DNA of 64,000 nucleotides from Tupaia tana (lineage: Eukaryota > Chordata > Mammalia > Scandentia > Tupaiidae): contig JAKSZU010000027.1 in NCBI GenBank assembly GCA_026018925.1, forward strand, positions 4,039,531 to 4,103,530, read 5' to 3'. Positions 44,601 to 56,198 of the stretch are shown here, in pieces (position 1 is the stretch's first letter; each line of letters opens with the position of its first letter). The notes beneath the pieces are model-generated. The model saw only the letters and a list, made by a program, of their open reading frames with translations. It was not told where the DNA came from and searched no databases. A program made the position numbers and the translations under genes.

Positions 44601-45525
44601 CTAACTTACTTGTCATGTGCCTCTTGGCTTCTGGCTCCTCCTCTTGAAAGTGGGAGACCGGCCTAGATGATCCATATCCTTCCAATTTGCCAACTTTGTT
44701 AAGAAAAGAATAAAATTTAATGCAAAGACTCGGGAACTAAGTGACAGTGAGTCCCACAGAAATAAGGAAGATGAACACATACCCAGCCCTGCTTCTGTGC
44801 ATGTACGTGTCTCTGCACGTGTGGGTATGTGTGGGTGTGCAGGATGAGGAGGAGAGGGGAATAGCAGAAAACCAGTACAAATATAGACTTTTTCATGAAG
44901 TGGTGGATAATCATCATAAAAACACAGCGACGTATGTCCCAACAGTTCTCCATCCCTCCTTAATCTTAGTGAACTTTCCTGTACCGCAAGAGCTGGAAGG
45001 CTAAGAACTACAACTGAGCTTCAGGATGCAAACTGGATTCTGTCCGTTTGATTCACATGTGCTTACTTTGGAAGGCAGAAATGAGGTGAAGGCCATAATT
45101 TTCTTGAAGAGCCAAGTCATAGACACATACCTAGAGGGAGGCAAGATGGTCAGACTTGGCGCTCCAGTATCCAATCCCAGGATTTGCGAGGGCTGACAAA
45201 CAGCACTGGTTAAAACTGTATGTACCCTAGATCAGGGCCTCCTGATGCCAGATACTTAAACTCTTCCCGTGATTTTTCAAGCACCTGGTTTCTTATATCA
45301 AATCTCTTTTTATTCAGAACATCTAGAACGGTTTCTATTTCCATCAGGAAACTGACACAGAAATCAAATTCTACAAAGGTCTGCTTGGTCAATTTATTTC
45401 ACTGTATGATTTCACTGTCTTCCTTTTTGCTAACTATAACCCATAATTTTCTTTCATATTTGGAGAATAAAAGAATCTCCCTGTAGGAAATGCTGTTGGG
45501 GTCTCCTAACAACATGAGCTCTTGT
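44601..45525. other. Unassigned DNA
   Basis: No gene or confidently named repeat. The 109-codon minus frame (44613-44942) overlaps plus-strand frames and has no domain. Confidence 0.4.
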
Positions 45526-45532
45526 TTATTTA

Positions 45533-45813
45533 TTTATTCATTTATTTATTTAGCAGAGGGCACATAAGTTTGCCAGAGAGAGACAGAGATAGGGAGAGGG
45601 AGAGGGAGAGGGAGAGGGAGAGGGAGAGAGCTTCCTTCAATGGAACACCGTCACAAGCAATCCCTTCTCTTCCATTTCCCTACCCCAGTGAAGTCTGGGC
45701 ATGCATACACAGGCTTCCAGCATGCTTTTGAAGCCACTGGGCTGGGATTCAAACAGTGTGCTGGGCCATGCAGGATCTGGCTCCCCCAGACACCGGGCCA
45801 ACGAGGCAGGCCC
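45533..45813 (-). repeat. tRNA-derived SINE, long form, with GAGAGG array
   Basis: TTTAGCAGAGGGCACATAAG, a hexamer array of GAGAGG at 45591-45630 grown from the GA-rich part, GAAGTCTGGGCATGCATACAC, GGGATTCAAACAGTGTG and GAGGCAGGCCC at the head. Confidence 0.88.
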
Positions 45814-45847
45814 TCTTTATTCTTCAATTCATGATACAGTGCTCATG

Positions 45848-46033
45848 TGTATGAAAGACTGAGAAGCACCTTCCACTGGATGATCCCTTTCCTCCGATCC
45901 TCTGGTCCACTAAGTCCTGAGCACATGTGCACTGCCAAACAGGCAGGGGACTCCAGCTGTGGTTGGCACGTAGCTTCCACCTTCACGACCCGAAACATTA
46001 CTGACTGTGCCCCAGGGCCTGGGCCATGTGTGG
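45848..46033 (-). repeat. Possible older tRNA-related SINE
   Basis: GAAAGACTGAGAAGCACC at the left, CCTGAGCACATGTGCACTGCC in the middle and TGACTGTGCCCCAGGGCCTGGGCC at the right resemble the antisense divergent family. Low identity. Confidence 0.45.
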
Positions 46034-47387
46034 AGTCTTATAAAAAAGGAGAGTCAAGGGGTAAGCTAGCAGAGTACAGCTAGGGCCCACGGGATGTGAC
46101 CACACCAACCGAAGCCTCCTTCCAAGCCTAGAGTGGGGGAAGAGAGGCTCCTCTGCCTTCAGAACTGGTAAGAAGAGCTGCCTTTCTGGTGCTGACGCCA
46201 TGCTGATCTTCCCGTACCCAGGAGCAGAGGGCAAACAGGACTACCTAGACCTCACTGTACCATCAAAAGCCTCTGCCAAGCATAAAATGTGGGAGGAGTG
46301 GCTGCCCTGACATGGGAAGGTCAATGTCCTCAGTGCCCCTTCTAAGAGCCCCCTGAACATGCTGGGTGTGTGTGTGTGTGCTTGCCTGTGGTCTGGGCTG
46401 ACTGAGACTGGGGATGGGTCGTGGGGTGAAGAATAGGTTGAAGATGACTCTCTTTCTGAAGAAATGGATGAACTTAAAGAAAAAGAATATTGGCCATCAA
46501 TATATTCACAAAGTCTTTCATGGTCAATTATAACTGATTTTTTTTTTCTGGGTGTGATGACCTGGGACTGTGTGTAGGATCTACCAGAGCATGATTGCTG
46601 GACATGGATAAACATTCTCTGCGGGGCTAGTTTAGCTTCTGAGGTTAAAAAACTTGCTCATATGTCCATGAGATATCTCTTAGAAAATAAACATAATAGA
46701 TGGTTTCTATTTTTTAGATGAAAAAGAATTCAAAATCATTTTTACTGGTAAATAATTTTGGTGATAAGTAATTAGATGCTACATGAGTTTATAACATTTG
46801 AGATGTTACTATTTTCCCTACACCATGTACAAAGGCAATTTAATATCAGACTCATATAGTTATGGAGACAGATGCAGTTCTGGATCATTCTATCCTTTAA
46901 ATAAGAATTCAGGCTGATGCCGACTAATTTTAGTAAATGCTTTCAAAGATTCGTATAAGGAGGCATACCAATTGAATATTGTAAATGGTTTCTTAAGATT
47001 GAATCCTTTAAATCCTTCAAAAGCATATAGCCATTTTAATATTATCAAATGCTAGTTCAGTGTATTTCGCTACCATGAGAACTCGGAATGAAATATTTGG
47101 GGCACAACTAATAATATTCAGACCTTGCTCACATTGTTTCATGAGAGTCTACCTTTTATGAAGCGAGTCCTATCTCTATGAATAATTTGTTCCATAACCC
47201 AACTCATTCTGTTGGTTAAAAATTTGGATATTATTGCATAATCTTGTTGAGAAAAATAGAGTAACATCTTGAACAGCCAAGTAGCTCTTTTATTCATTTT
47301 CAATTATAATGTAAAAACGAGACCACAAATTGATTTACGCATGTGGCACTATTTGAAATAAAAATGAAGAAATCTTCTCTTTTACAG
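46034..47387. other. Unassigned, mostly AT-rich DNA
   Basis: No gene or named repeat recognised. The 124-codon minus frame at 46241-46615 is low-complexity (serine-rich) and unsupported. Confidence 0.4.
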
Positions 47388-47459
47388 GGTGCAATTCTTC
47401 AAGGAACTGCAGCAACATTCTTCTCTCTGTGTGTTCTGCTAATGTTTTGTTGCGTTTAA
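47388..47459 (+). other. Possible terminal coding exon, weak
   Basis: A good acceptor-like tract, CTTCTCTTTTACAG, ends at 47387. The 24 codons after it run to a TAA at 47457-47459 and would encode a hydrophobic C-terminus that includes TFFSLCVLLMFCC, like a membrane or lipid-anchor tail. Two other phases are open for 17-29 codons as well. No upstream exon or conserved partner was found, so this is a suggestion only. Confidence 0.15.
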
Positions 47460-47639
47460 CCATTTCTTTGCTTTCATAAAATTTCCAGTGGGATTTATCT
47501 GCTTAAAAAAAGATTTATGCTAATGTAATATATATTTTACCCTGAAGGACAGGGAAGATAAACACATTAAATTGAATAATGGAATTGTTTTAATGACTAG
47601 GATGGATCATTCAGAGATATAGTTGAATTTCACCCCAAA

Positions 47640-48790
47640 GTGCCTATTTCAACCATTCCTGCCTTTTTGAGAGTAGATTGTCTTAGTCACAGCTTCTCAT
47701 CTCTCTTGCATCCTTAATATCAATCTGGCTTTCTTACTTCTTCTAGAAACATGCTTACTTCTTTTCTAAACTAAAAACTGTACCCCCCCCCACTTAACGC
47801 TCCCCTAAAACTGTTATTCTACTGTTCTCCTCCACTTTACCACCAAATTATGAAAGAGCCTTCCAGGGCTCCAGCCTCCATTTTCTCCCCACCTGCTCAC
47901 TTAACTCGCCAAAATGTGACTTTAAGCACAACATTGTGAATAATTTCTATTTCTCACAGGGAAGGAAGGAAAATGTTATTAGAGAGGAATACACAGATGG
48001 TTTCAACCATATTGATAATGTTCTATTTCTTTAAATCTTTTTATATGTATGAAATATTTTATAATATTTTAAAAAGTCATTTCCATCATTACTATTCTAC
48101 TCAAAGTGTCATCAGTGATCATCGAGTTGCCAAGATCAATGTCCCCCCTCCTTCTTCAACTTTCTACAATAATTGATGATATTGATTAAACTTTCTTTGA
48201 GAATTGCCTTCTGACTATAAAGTATTATCCACTTATAAAAAGTACAGGCAATGTAGTGAAAAATAAAGAAAAAATTTTAATTCTTACTCTTCTCACTACT
48301 CAGACATAACTGCTGTGAGCATTATTTTACTGTAAGAGTTTGCGTGCATGTATGCATATTTCTACTTAGTAGAATTACCATTTTTATTCTGGTGTTCCCT
48401 TTTAATATTAAATTTAAGGCATTTCCCTAAGTCATTTCACTATTCTTCAAAAACGGGATCTTAAATAGTTGCATAATCTCATATCTTGTGAATGTGCTTA
48501 TTTATTTAACCACCCCAGTCAGTAGAACAATTACTCCGTTGATCCTCTAGGACAACATTCACTGAATACTTACCATGTTCACTGAATACTACCATCTGTG
48601 AATTCATTATTTTATTTTATCCTATCATATGATTGGTTTTCCCCAATTGTACCAATGAGGAAGGATCAAGGGGTAAAACAAAGAAGAGATGGTTTCTATT
48701 TTCCAATGCTGTTTGTGCATTTTGCTCTTTTTATTCTTTCCTTACTTGCTGAACTTGATAAACTTTCTTGACTTCAACTACCCCCTTTTT
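47640..48790 (+). repeat. LINE-2 fragments, 5' part
   Basis: CTTCCAGGGCTCCAGCCTCC and, at 48106-48150, TCATCAGTGATCATCGAGTTG with CCAAGATCAATG resemble the L2 ORF2 segment that normally reads GTCACCAATGACCTC. Identity is low and intervening parts are unclear. Confidence 0.5.
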
Positions 48791-49240
48791 TGCACAATGC
48801 TTTCACCTATAATCCTGTGTTTCCAACTTCTTTTCTGAACTCAGGGGTCTTAAACTTAACAGTTTCCTGGTCTTTTACCTACGTTGTCCACAAGACACTT
48901 CAAATTTGAATAACCTAAGGTAATCTTTCCCCCTACATACCTCCACTTCTTTCTTTCCTCCACGGATTCAATTTGTGGCTCTCTTTTCCTTTTAACCCTG
49001 TGCATGCAAGGCAGGTATCATTCTTCCTAGTCTAGTCAGCTGCCAAGGTCTGTCTTACTTAGTAGTTTCCACAACTGTTCTCACGTGACCGACTCATGAG
49101 CTTCCATCAAGACTGCTTTAATATCTTCTCGTGTTGGTTCATTTGCTCTACCATTGTTTTAATAATCTGTCTGTATTCTGTATATGTATTTTCACTGGTG
49201 CCTCATTCCCCCTGGGGAAAAAAAATCCCTAAAACTGATC
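48790..49240 (+). repeat. LINE-2 fragment
   Basis: TTTCTGAACTCAGGGGTC, TTACCTACGTTGTCCACAAG, ACACTTCAAATTTGAATAAC and the following C/T-rich text match L2 ORF2 (usual CTGAACTCCAGACTC and CATCTCAAACTTAAC). Decayed. Confidence 0.6.
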
Positions 49241-49282
49241 TTTAGGACCTTATATCATCTGGTAAAAATCCACCATTATGAC

Positions 49283-49518
49283 TTTGGGCATGTGTGCTTG
49301 CCAGAGAGAGAGAGAGAGACAGTGAGAGGGGAGGTGAGAAGTCAACCTCCCTCCCTATGAGGGATGGCTATGCTGCAATCCCTTCTCCTCCATTCTCCTC
49401 CTGGGATCTTGGGAACACATACTCCCAGCATTATTTCAAGCCACCGGGTCCAAGACTTGAACTGCTGTCAGCCATGTGGGAATTGAGCAACATAATCACT
49501 CGACCGTCTGCTGGCCCC
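49283..49518 (-). repeat. tRNA-derived SINE, long form
   Basis: GGGCATGTGTGCTTGCCAGAG, CTCCTGGGATCTTGGGAAC, AAGACTTGAACTGCTGTCAG and CGTCTGCTGGCCCC. Confidence 0.9.
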
Positions 49519-49544
49519 TCAACAGTGATTTTTCATAATAACTG

Positions 49545-50640
49545 CACTGACAGGTGATACCTCATTTTGCTTTTAGTTTTTGTTTCTGTGATGATTAGTG
49601 GTGTTGAGCAATTTTTTCTTATGTCTGGAGGCATTTGTATATATTCTTTTGAGAACTGTCTATTTAGGGCCTTTGTCCTTATCTTTATCTGGTTATTTAC
49701 TTTATCACTATTACGTTGTATGAGTTTCTTATATATTTTGGGTATTAACCCCTTGTTAGATGTATGATTTGCAAAATTTTTTTCCCACTCCATAGGCAGA
49801 CTATTTGCTCTGTTGATCATGTCCTTTACTATACAGAAGCCTTCATTTCTGAAGCAATACTATTTGTCTGTTTTTTGCTGTTGTTGCCTGTGCTTTGGGG
49901 GTCATATCCAACTGATCATTACCCAGACCAATGTCAAGAAGCTTTCCCTCTATGTTTTCTTTTGGTAAAGCAACACTTTCAGGTCATTGGTCTTTGTATT
50001 TGGTGAGAGATACGGGTACAATTTCTTTCTTACGCATGTGAATATCCAATTTTCTCAATAGCATTTAGAAGAGATTGCCCTTCCCCCATTTTGCATTCTT
50101 GGCACCTTTGTTCAAAGGTCAATTCAATATAAATGTGTGAATTTATTTCTGCTATCTATTTCTCCCTTCAGGGCTGTTAATATGCATTTGATTTATATAT
50201 TTAGGTGCTCCATTGTTAGGTACATATATACTTACAAATATTTTATTAACCTGATGAATTGGCCTTTTTATCATTATATAATGACCTCATTTATCTCTTG
50301 TCACAGTTTTCAACTTCAAGTCTATTTTGTCTGATGTAAGTACAATCGTCCCTGCTCTCTTTGGATTATCATTTACATGGAGTACCTTTTTCCATCCCTT
50401 TACTTTCAACCTTTGTGTGGCAGTGTCCCTACTGCCTTTGCCACTGTGGCTGAATGAAGATTTCAATTGTTTTTCCTCCAAACTTTCTAAATTGAAACCA
50501 CATTTACCAGATTTTCAGATTTAAATTCTCTCATAATATGTCTTAAAGATACTCCTTATCTCTTTCCTCATTATCACTTCTTGTTTTGGATAAATGGCTG
50601 TTATGTTGAGTTTTCTCTTTCCTTTTTATTAAAGCAGTTA
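49545..50640 (-). repeat. L1 ORF2 remnant, antisense
   Basis: The minus strand from 49820 to 49560 still translates to an L1 ORF2 C-terminal part: KALNRQFSKEYIQM, NCSTPLIIT and MRYHL correspond to the L1 pattern [37 protein letters not shown]. Further right, TTGCCTGTGCTTTGGGGGTC, CCCAGACCAATGTCAAG and CATTTACATGGAGTACC are further reversed ORF2 blocks. Stops and frameshifts are frequent. Right boundary uncertain. Confidence 0.85.
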
Positions 50641-51775
50641 CCCATTTACCAGTTTTATCTGAATTATCACAGGAAAATTTATTTTCCCTATAAAAATTAT
50701 TGGCTTTCTTAACTGCAGTTTTATTCAGTAGTGCCTAAATTCATAACAGTTCTCCATAAGGTTTTTACTACAGGGAATTTAACTTTTTTTATTTAAAATC
50801 CTTTTATGGTAGTACAATTTTCTTTACCTTTAGCATTTCCAAATCTTTAGTAAATGACCAGTAATCCATCTGTTACTGGATGCTCTGGAAACCTCTCATA
50901 AGCTATGATGCGGTGCAATGTTATGCTAAATTAAAATTTATATATTCTTTGATTTTTCCTTTTAATGGCTATTAGAAAACCTTATCTTTAAGTAATGGAT
51001 TATTGAATATCCAACATGATGTCTTTTTATCTTTTCCTGCTCATATTATCTGTATTAATGCACTTCTACATGATCAAATGAAAGAAATTTCTGCATCTGA
51101 ATTTCTAAAGGGATCCTAAATACTTATGTTTTGTATCCTCAAATATATATTCAGCATAAAAAAGATCAATGATTTTTTTAAAAAGTTACTTATATTTCTA
51201 TGTTTCAAATTTTACTGGAATCTATTGGCAATACCTAAATAATCTGTATTATGATGACTTGGTTTATAATGTAGTAATATGAGTGAGTCAAAATTTATAA
51301 GTTTTTCCTTTTAAACAATTCTGAATAATGACAAATTAAATTGTCATTTAATTACTCAAAGATCACATTACCTTCTGTGTTTATTTTCTTTTTAAAAACT
51401 AATCTCAACTTTAATGAATCTACAAATGATAAGACTGTCTTAAAAATATTCTTAATTAAATCAAGAGAGAGAAGCAAACCTTTCTAGAATCAGAGCATGT
51501 GTGTCCCATAATACATTTTCTTCTAGGCTAGTGGTTTGTTAAGCCTGGTTCTGGATTCAGAGTGGTCTCCTGACTGTGAATTAATGTCATATGGTAGTAA
51601 TATTTTTACTGTGACAACATCTGTGTTTGGTCTCTTGCATAAATTAGTAATCTATTCCTTTTGCTCATTGATAGGGACTTCACAGTTTCTATTCATTTTG
51701 GTAACATTTATCTGGTGGTAGAAGTTTCAAGACTGTGGTAAATGAAGTGATTGTTTTCATGGCTTAAAATTTTCT
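50641..51775. other. Unassigned AT-rich DNA, possibly more L1
   Basis: T-rich sequence between two antisense L1 fragments. No block was clear enough to name. Confidence 0.35.
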
Positions 51776-52190
51776 TTGTATGTGGTAAAAACATGAAAGC
51801 TGCCCATGGCATTAATTACATTCACAATGTTGTGCAACCATCACCACTACCTATTTCCAAAATTCTTTCATCACCTTAAAACCACTAAGCGATAACTACC
51901 CATTTCCCTCTTTCTCCAGTTGCTCTTATCCACTTTCTGCATTCCTGCATCTATTCAAGGTATTTCATATAAATGAAATCATACATTATTTACTCTTTTG
52001 TGTCTGACTCTTTTCACTTTGCATAATGTTTTAAATTTAGTCCATGTTGTATTACGTGTCAGAAGTTTATTCCTTTTTAGTGCTGAATAATATTTCATTG
52101 TACACACATACCACTTCTTTATTCATTCATCTGTCAGTGGCCCCTTGGGTTGTTTCTACATTTTGGCTCTTGTGAATAAAGCTGCAATAA
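51776..52190 (-). repeat. L1 3' end, antisense, part 1
   Basis: ACATTCACAATGTTGTGCAAC, CATCACCACTACC, TATTTCATATAAATGAAATC, TCCATGTTGTATTACGTGTC, GTGCTGAATAATATTTCATTG and TCATCTGTCAGTGG: reversed L1M 3' region. Interrupted at 52190 by a SINE. Confidence 0.88.
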
Positions 52191-52471
52191 GGGAAACCAG
52201 CAGTTAGCGTAATGGCTATGTCGCTGGACTCCCACGTAGTAGACCGCGGTTCGTGTCCCGGACCCGGTGGCTTAAAAAACTCATGCCGGGCACGTGTGCG
52301 TGCGTGCCCAAGATCCCGAGAGGAGAAGGGAGGAGAAGGGATTGCGGTGTGACCATCTCCCCTGGGGGGTGATTTCTCGCTTTCTGTCTCTCTGTCTCTC
52401 TCTGTCTGTCTGGCGAGCGCATGTGCCCTATAACAAAAACCTCTTCAAAAAAAAAAAAAAAAAAAAACCAA
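52191..52471 (+). repeat. tRNA-derived SINE, long form, young copy inside L1
   Basis: Head GGGAAACCAGCAGTTAGCG, A-box-like TAGCGTAATGG (52205-52215), B-box-like GGTTCGTGTCC (52248-52258), GCCGGGCACGTGTGC, GATCCCGAGAGGAG, CTGGCGAGCGCATGTGCCC end and an A tail. GCTGCAATAA is duplicated at 52181-52190 and 52484-52493, which extends with one mismatch further left. Confidence 0.95.
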
Positions 52472-53160
52472 AGAAAAAATAATGCTGCAATAACATTGTC
52501 ATATAAATATCCACTTGAGTCCCTATTTTCCCTTCTTTTGGGTATATATTTAGAAGTAGAATTGCTAGGTCTTATAATAATTCCATGTATAGGTTTTTGA
52601 GGAACTAGTAACTGTTTTCCATAGTGGTTGTGCCATGTTACATTCTCTCTACCAACATCTGAAGGTCTCATTTATCTGCATCTTCTCCAACACTTGTTAT
52701 TTTCTGATCTTTGTTTGTTTATTTACTGACTGTCATCCTAATAAATGTGAAGTGGGATCTCATTGTCATTTTGATTTGCATTTCTCTCATGACTAATGAT
52801 GTTGAACATCTTTTCATGTGCTTATTAGCCATCTGCATATCTTCTCTGAAGAAATATCTATTCAAGTTCTTTCCTCATTTTTGAATTGGGTTGTTGGTCC
52901 TTTTGTTGCTAGGTTGTAGGTGTGTATATATTCTGAATATTAAATCCTGATCAGATATGTGATTTGTAAATATTTCGTCCCATTCTGTGGATTGTATTTT
53001 CATTATCTTAATAGTATCCTTTGATACAAAAAAGTTTTTAATTTTAGTGAAGTCCAGTTTTTCTATTTTTCATTTTGCAGCTTGTGCTTCGGTGTCATAT
53101 TTAAGACACCATTACCAAATCTAAAAATTGTGAAGATTGGTTCCTGTGTTTTCTTTTTTT
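52472..53160 (-). repeat. L1 3' end, antisense, part 2
   Basis: Continues the L1 after the SINE: TGGGTATATATTTAGAAGTAG, CATGTTACATTCTCTCTACC, TGATTTGCATTTCTCTCATG, ACATCTTTTCATGTGC and AATATTAAATCCTGATCAG. Confidence 0.88.
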
Positions 53161-53302
53161 AAGAGTTTAATAGTTTTTAACTCTTAAATTTATTTTTTTA
53201 AATTTATTTTGAATTAATTTTTGTGTATAGTGTAAGGGATTTCATGGGACTTTTTAAACCAATAAGGAAGCTGCATCTTAAAGGTTTATTTTTTTAATTT
53301 AA

Positions 53303-53540
53303 TTTGCTATAGAGTGTGTGCACTTGCTGGAGACAGACATACAGAAAGAAAAAAGAGAGAAAGTGAGAAAGCAGCCCCTGTGGGGGACGTCCACACTGGA
53401 GTCCCTTCTCCTTTATTTTTCTCTTTGGGATTTTTGGCATGAAGGTGTATGTGCCCAGAGTGTTTCTCAAGCCACCGCTGAACCACAGGGTCAGCCGTGT
53501 GGAATGTGGCCTTCTAACCACTATGCCACTGGCTAGCTCT
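53303..53540 (-). repeat. tRNA-derived SINE, long form, diverged
   Basis: TTGCTATAGAGTGTGTGCACTTGC, CTCTTTGGGATTTTTGGCATG, ACCACAGGGTCAGCCGTGTG and GCCACTGGCTAGC. The B-box segment is partly deleted. Confidence 0.85.
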
Positions 53541-54341
53541 AAAATGTTTTTAAGAACCACTGCTTTAACAACACAAACATCCGTAAAGTGTTTAACTTTA
53601 AAAAGGTTAGATTTATGGACTTCATTTATAAAATATAACTGTCGAGATTTCTACATAGTCTGATATGCATTTCAAAACGTTATATTCCTTAAATACATAT
53701 AGTAAAATAATACTTTTAATGTGAGCTAATAGAACAATTTGCCTCTCTTTCTGCTGCTTTTTATGATGCGGGTTCTTGAGCACATAGTATATTCATTGGC
53801 GTTCCTTAAAGGCAAACAAGAAAACTTTCTCTAAGATAGTTTCCAAGAAACAATTGCCAGGAAATACTTTAAAGCACAAAAGGGTTTAGAAAATAAAACA
53901 CCACTCACAGTGTGTCAGCACTTCCCATTGTGTGGGTTATAGCCAATGGGAACCATATTTTTCCAAAGTTTTCCAGTGGGCACTCACATTTGGTGTTGCT
54001 GGTTGGAGATTGGAACAGCCTGGAGACACTGGGCATCCGGAGAGGGTGAAGGAAAATCTTGGCTTCCTGAAAGAGATGTGCAAGTCCACATTTAACTTGG
54101 CCATCTTACTGATGTTTCTGATTCAGGGTAGAGAACTCTGGGTGGGAATGGGTTTGCAAAGACAAACTCTGAGAATCATGTTTGCACTGAGAGACAAACC
54201 AGACTGGAAAGAGCAAGTTGATTACCTTTCCTATGCTTCTGGCTAGATTCACTGTGAAGCCTTGGTCAAGGTGTTCTGTAACTATTTTTATCTGTGTGAC
54301 TCACAGGAGAAAATTAAGCATACATATGTAATGTGATATGT

Positions 54342-54348
<7 letters not shown>
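53541..54348. other. Unassigned DNA
   Basis: Contains a 104-codon plus-strand frame (53932-54246) without recognised domain, start context or splice support. No named repeat. Confidence 0.4.
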
Positions 54349-54395
<47 letters not shown>

Positions 54396-54415
54396 ATATA
54401 TATATATATATATAT
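54349..54415. repeat. TA microsatellite
   Basis: About 65 bases of near-perfect (TA)n, preceded by a short TATG run. Confidence 0.97.
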
Positions 54416-54649
54416 GATTACATAATGACTACATTAACAGATAAACAGTAAATGGCCATGTATTTCCCAGCCATCACTGTGACTTTCCAAAAGGTTGGTT
54501 CACAATAGACACAGCTCTCGCTTTTGTAATAAAGAGCATTCTTTAAAAAGGCAGAGAAAAACTGCACACATGAAAGCTGCGACCTAGCATCATGTAACAG
54601 GGTTTGCAATGCCTGTCGCATCAAGATCAATGGCAGAGGCAGAACTACC

Positions 54650-55060
54650 GCACGTGACTTAGCAAGGTGGTTCTTCCCTCACGGCTGTGGCAGCTGGTCG
54701 ACCAAGGAGCTGATGGCCTCACTCCGCAGTTGTTATAAGGCAACTAGACTAGACAGCAAGAAGGAAAGACAGGTGTGGACAGGAGAAAGGGTGAGCTGAA
54801 CTCTCTGAGGATGAATTGGATTCTGCCCTGATCTTTCCCCAGTTTCATCTTGGAGTTACTGTGGGTGACCTTCAAGGGTTGCAGTACTCATGGCCCTGGG
54901 ATTACCCCACACTGGACCAGGACTCAGAGATGCTGAGGGAAGACCTTGGGTGGAGCTGGGGGAGCTGGGAGGCAGGCGCCGCCCACGCAGACCAATGCCA
55001 ACGTCCGTGATGCCGATGTCCAGCCACCCACGCTCACATTCAGGGATAGAAAAATATAGT
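54650..55060. repeat. Unclassified repeat, copy A
   Basis: The part at about 54905-54965 (GGACCAGGACTCAGAGATGC, then GTGGAGCTGGGGGAGCT) resembles 58915-58970, so this is an interspersed repeat. It may belong to the older tRNA-related SINE family in antisense. Confidence 0.4.
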
Positions 55061-55078
55061 TGCTGTTGCACTTCTTTT

Positions 55079-55345
55079 ATTTATTTATTTTTGGAGAGAT
55101 TTTCACTATAGGGCATCTGCGCTCGCCAGACAGACAGAGAGAGACATAGAGACAGAAAGTGAGAAATCACCCCCCAGGGGGGATGGTCATGCCGCAATCC
55201 CTTCTCCTCCATTCTCCTCTCGGGATCTTGGGCATGCACGCACACGCGCCCGGCGTGAGTTTTAAGCCACCGGGTCTGGGACGCGAACCGCGGTCGACTA
55301 CGTGGGAGTCCAGTGACATAGCCATTACACTAACTGCTGGTTCCC
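55079..55345 (-). repeat. tRNA-derived SINE, long form, young copy
   Basis: Antisense near-consensus copy: GGCATCTGCGCTCGCCAGAC, CTCTCGGGATCTTGGGCATG, GCGCCCGGCGTGAG, GCGGTCGACTACGTGGGAGTC and head TAACTGCTGGTTCCC. The duplication TGCACTTCTTTT is at 55067-55078 and 55346-55357. Confidence 0.95.
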
Positions 55346-55369
55346 TGCACTTCTTTTTAAATTTCATTT

Positions 55370-55702
55370 TGTGTTTGTGCTTGCATCTGACTCATTTCAC
55401 TTAGCAGAATGTTTTTAAGTTTCGTCCACGTTGTATCATGTGTCAGAATTTTAGTCCTTCTTATTGCTGAATAGTGTTCCATTGTAGAGATATACCGTGT
55501 TTTCCTTATCCATTAATCCAATGATAGAAAATAAATTAAAAAATTAAAAATCTGGCGATAGACCTTTGAATCGTTTCTACATTTTGGCTCTTGTGAATAA
55601 TGCAGCAATGAATGTTGTCATATAAATATCCATTTGAGTCCCTATTTTCCTTTCTTTTGGGTATCTATTTAGAAGTAGAGTTGTTAGGTCATATGATAAT
55701 TC
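55370..55702 (-). repeat. L1 3' end fragment, antisense
   Basis: TCATTTCACTTAGCAGAATG, TCCACGTTGTATCATGTGTC, TATTGCTGAATAGTGTTCC, ATTTTGGCTCTTGTGAATAATG and TTGGGTATCTATTTAGAAG. Very like the copy at 52050-52570. Confidence 0.88.
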
Positions 55703-55919
55703 TCTATCTAGAGAGAGAGACACAGAGAGAGGAGACCCATCCCCCGTGGGGAATGCTCACACTGCAGTCCCTTCTCCTCCATCTCTCCTGTCTTTCCGTT
55801 TTGAGCACGCATGCACATACATCCAGTGAGTTTCTCAAGCTGCCAGGTCTGGGACTCGAACCATGTGGTTGGCCATGTGGGATCCAGCTCCTTAACCACC
55901 AGGCCACATAACTGACCCC
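55703..55919 (-). repeat. tRNA-derived SINE, tail end truncated
   Basis: GAGAGAGAGACACAGAG, CTGTCTTTCCGTTTTGAGC, CTGGGACTCGAACCATGTGG and CCACATAACTGACCCC. It lies at the edge of the L1 fragment; the usual poly(T) end is missing. Confidence 0.85.
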
Positions 55920-56198
55920 TTCTCCCTTTTTAATTTCATACAAACTGTCTCTTGTGGCTATTACTAACCTGGAATAATAGAGGGAATAGAACACGGAAAA
56001 ATGTAGTTCCAGACTTACTGAGTCAAGAAGGTATTCACACACCATGACGCGGTTTCCCACAGAGCGCAGAACATTTGGCCTTTGCCTCTTTCTCACCACT
56101 CGTGTTGGATCATCCATTTATTCTGTTTGTTTGTTTATTTATTTTTTTAAAAGAGTTGCTTCTATTTCCCCGCTTTTGCCCCTACTCTAGGTCATGTT

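Noticed and set aside
45591-45630. CRISPR-like or regulatory array suggested by regular GAGAGG units
   Set aside because: Pure hexamer microsatellite inside a SINE, with no spacers.
49533-49820. 95-codon minus frame with protein-like composition
   Set aside because: Recognised as the decayed C-terminal part of L1 ORF2, not a host gene.
53932-54246. 104-codon plus-strand frame
   Set aside because: No domain, no splice or promoter support, and of a length expected by chance.
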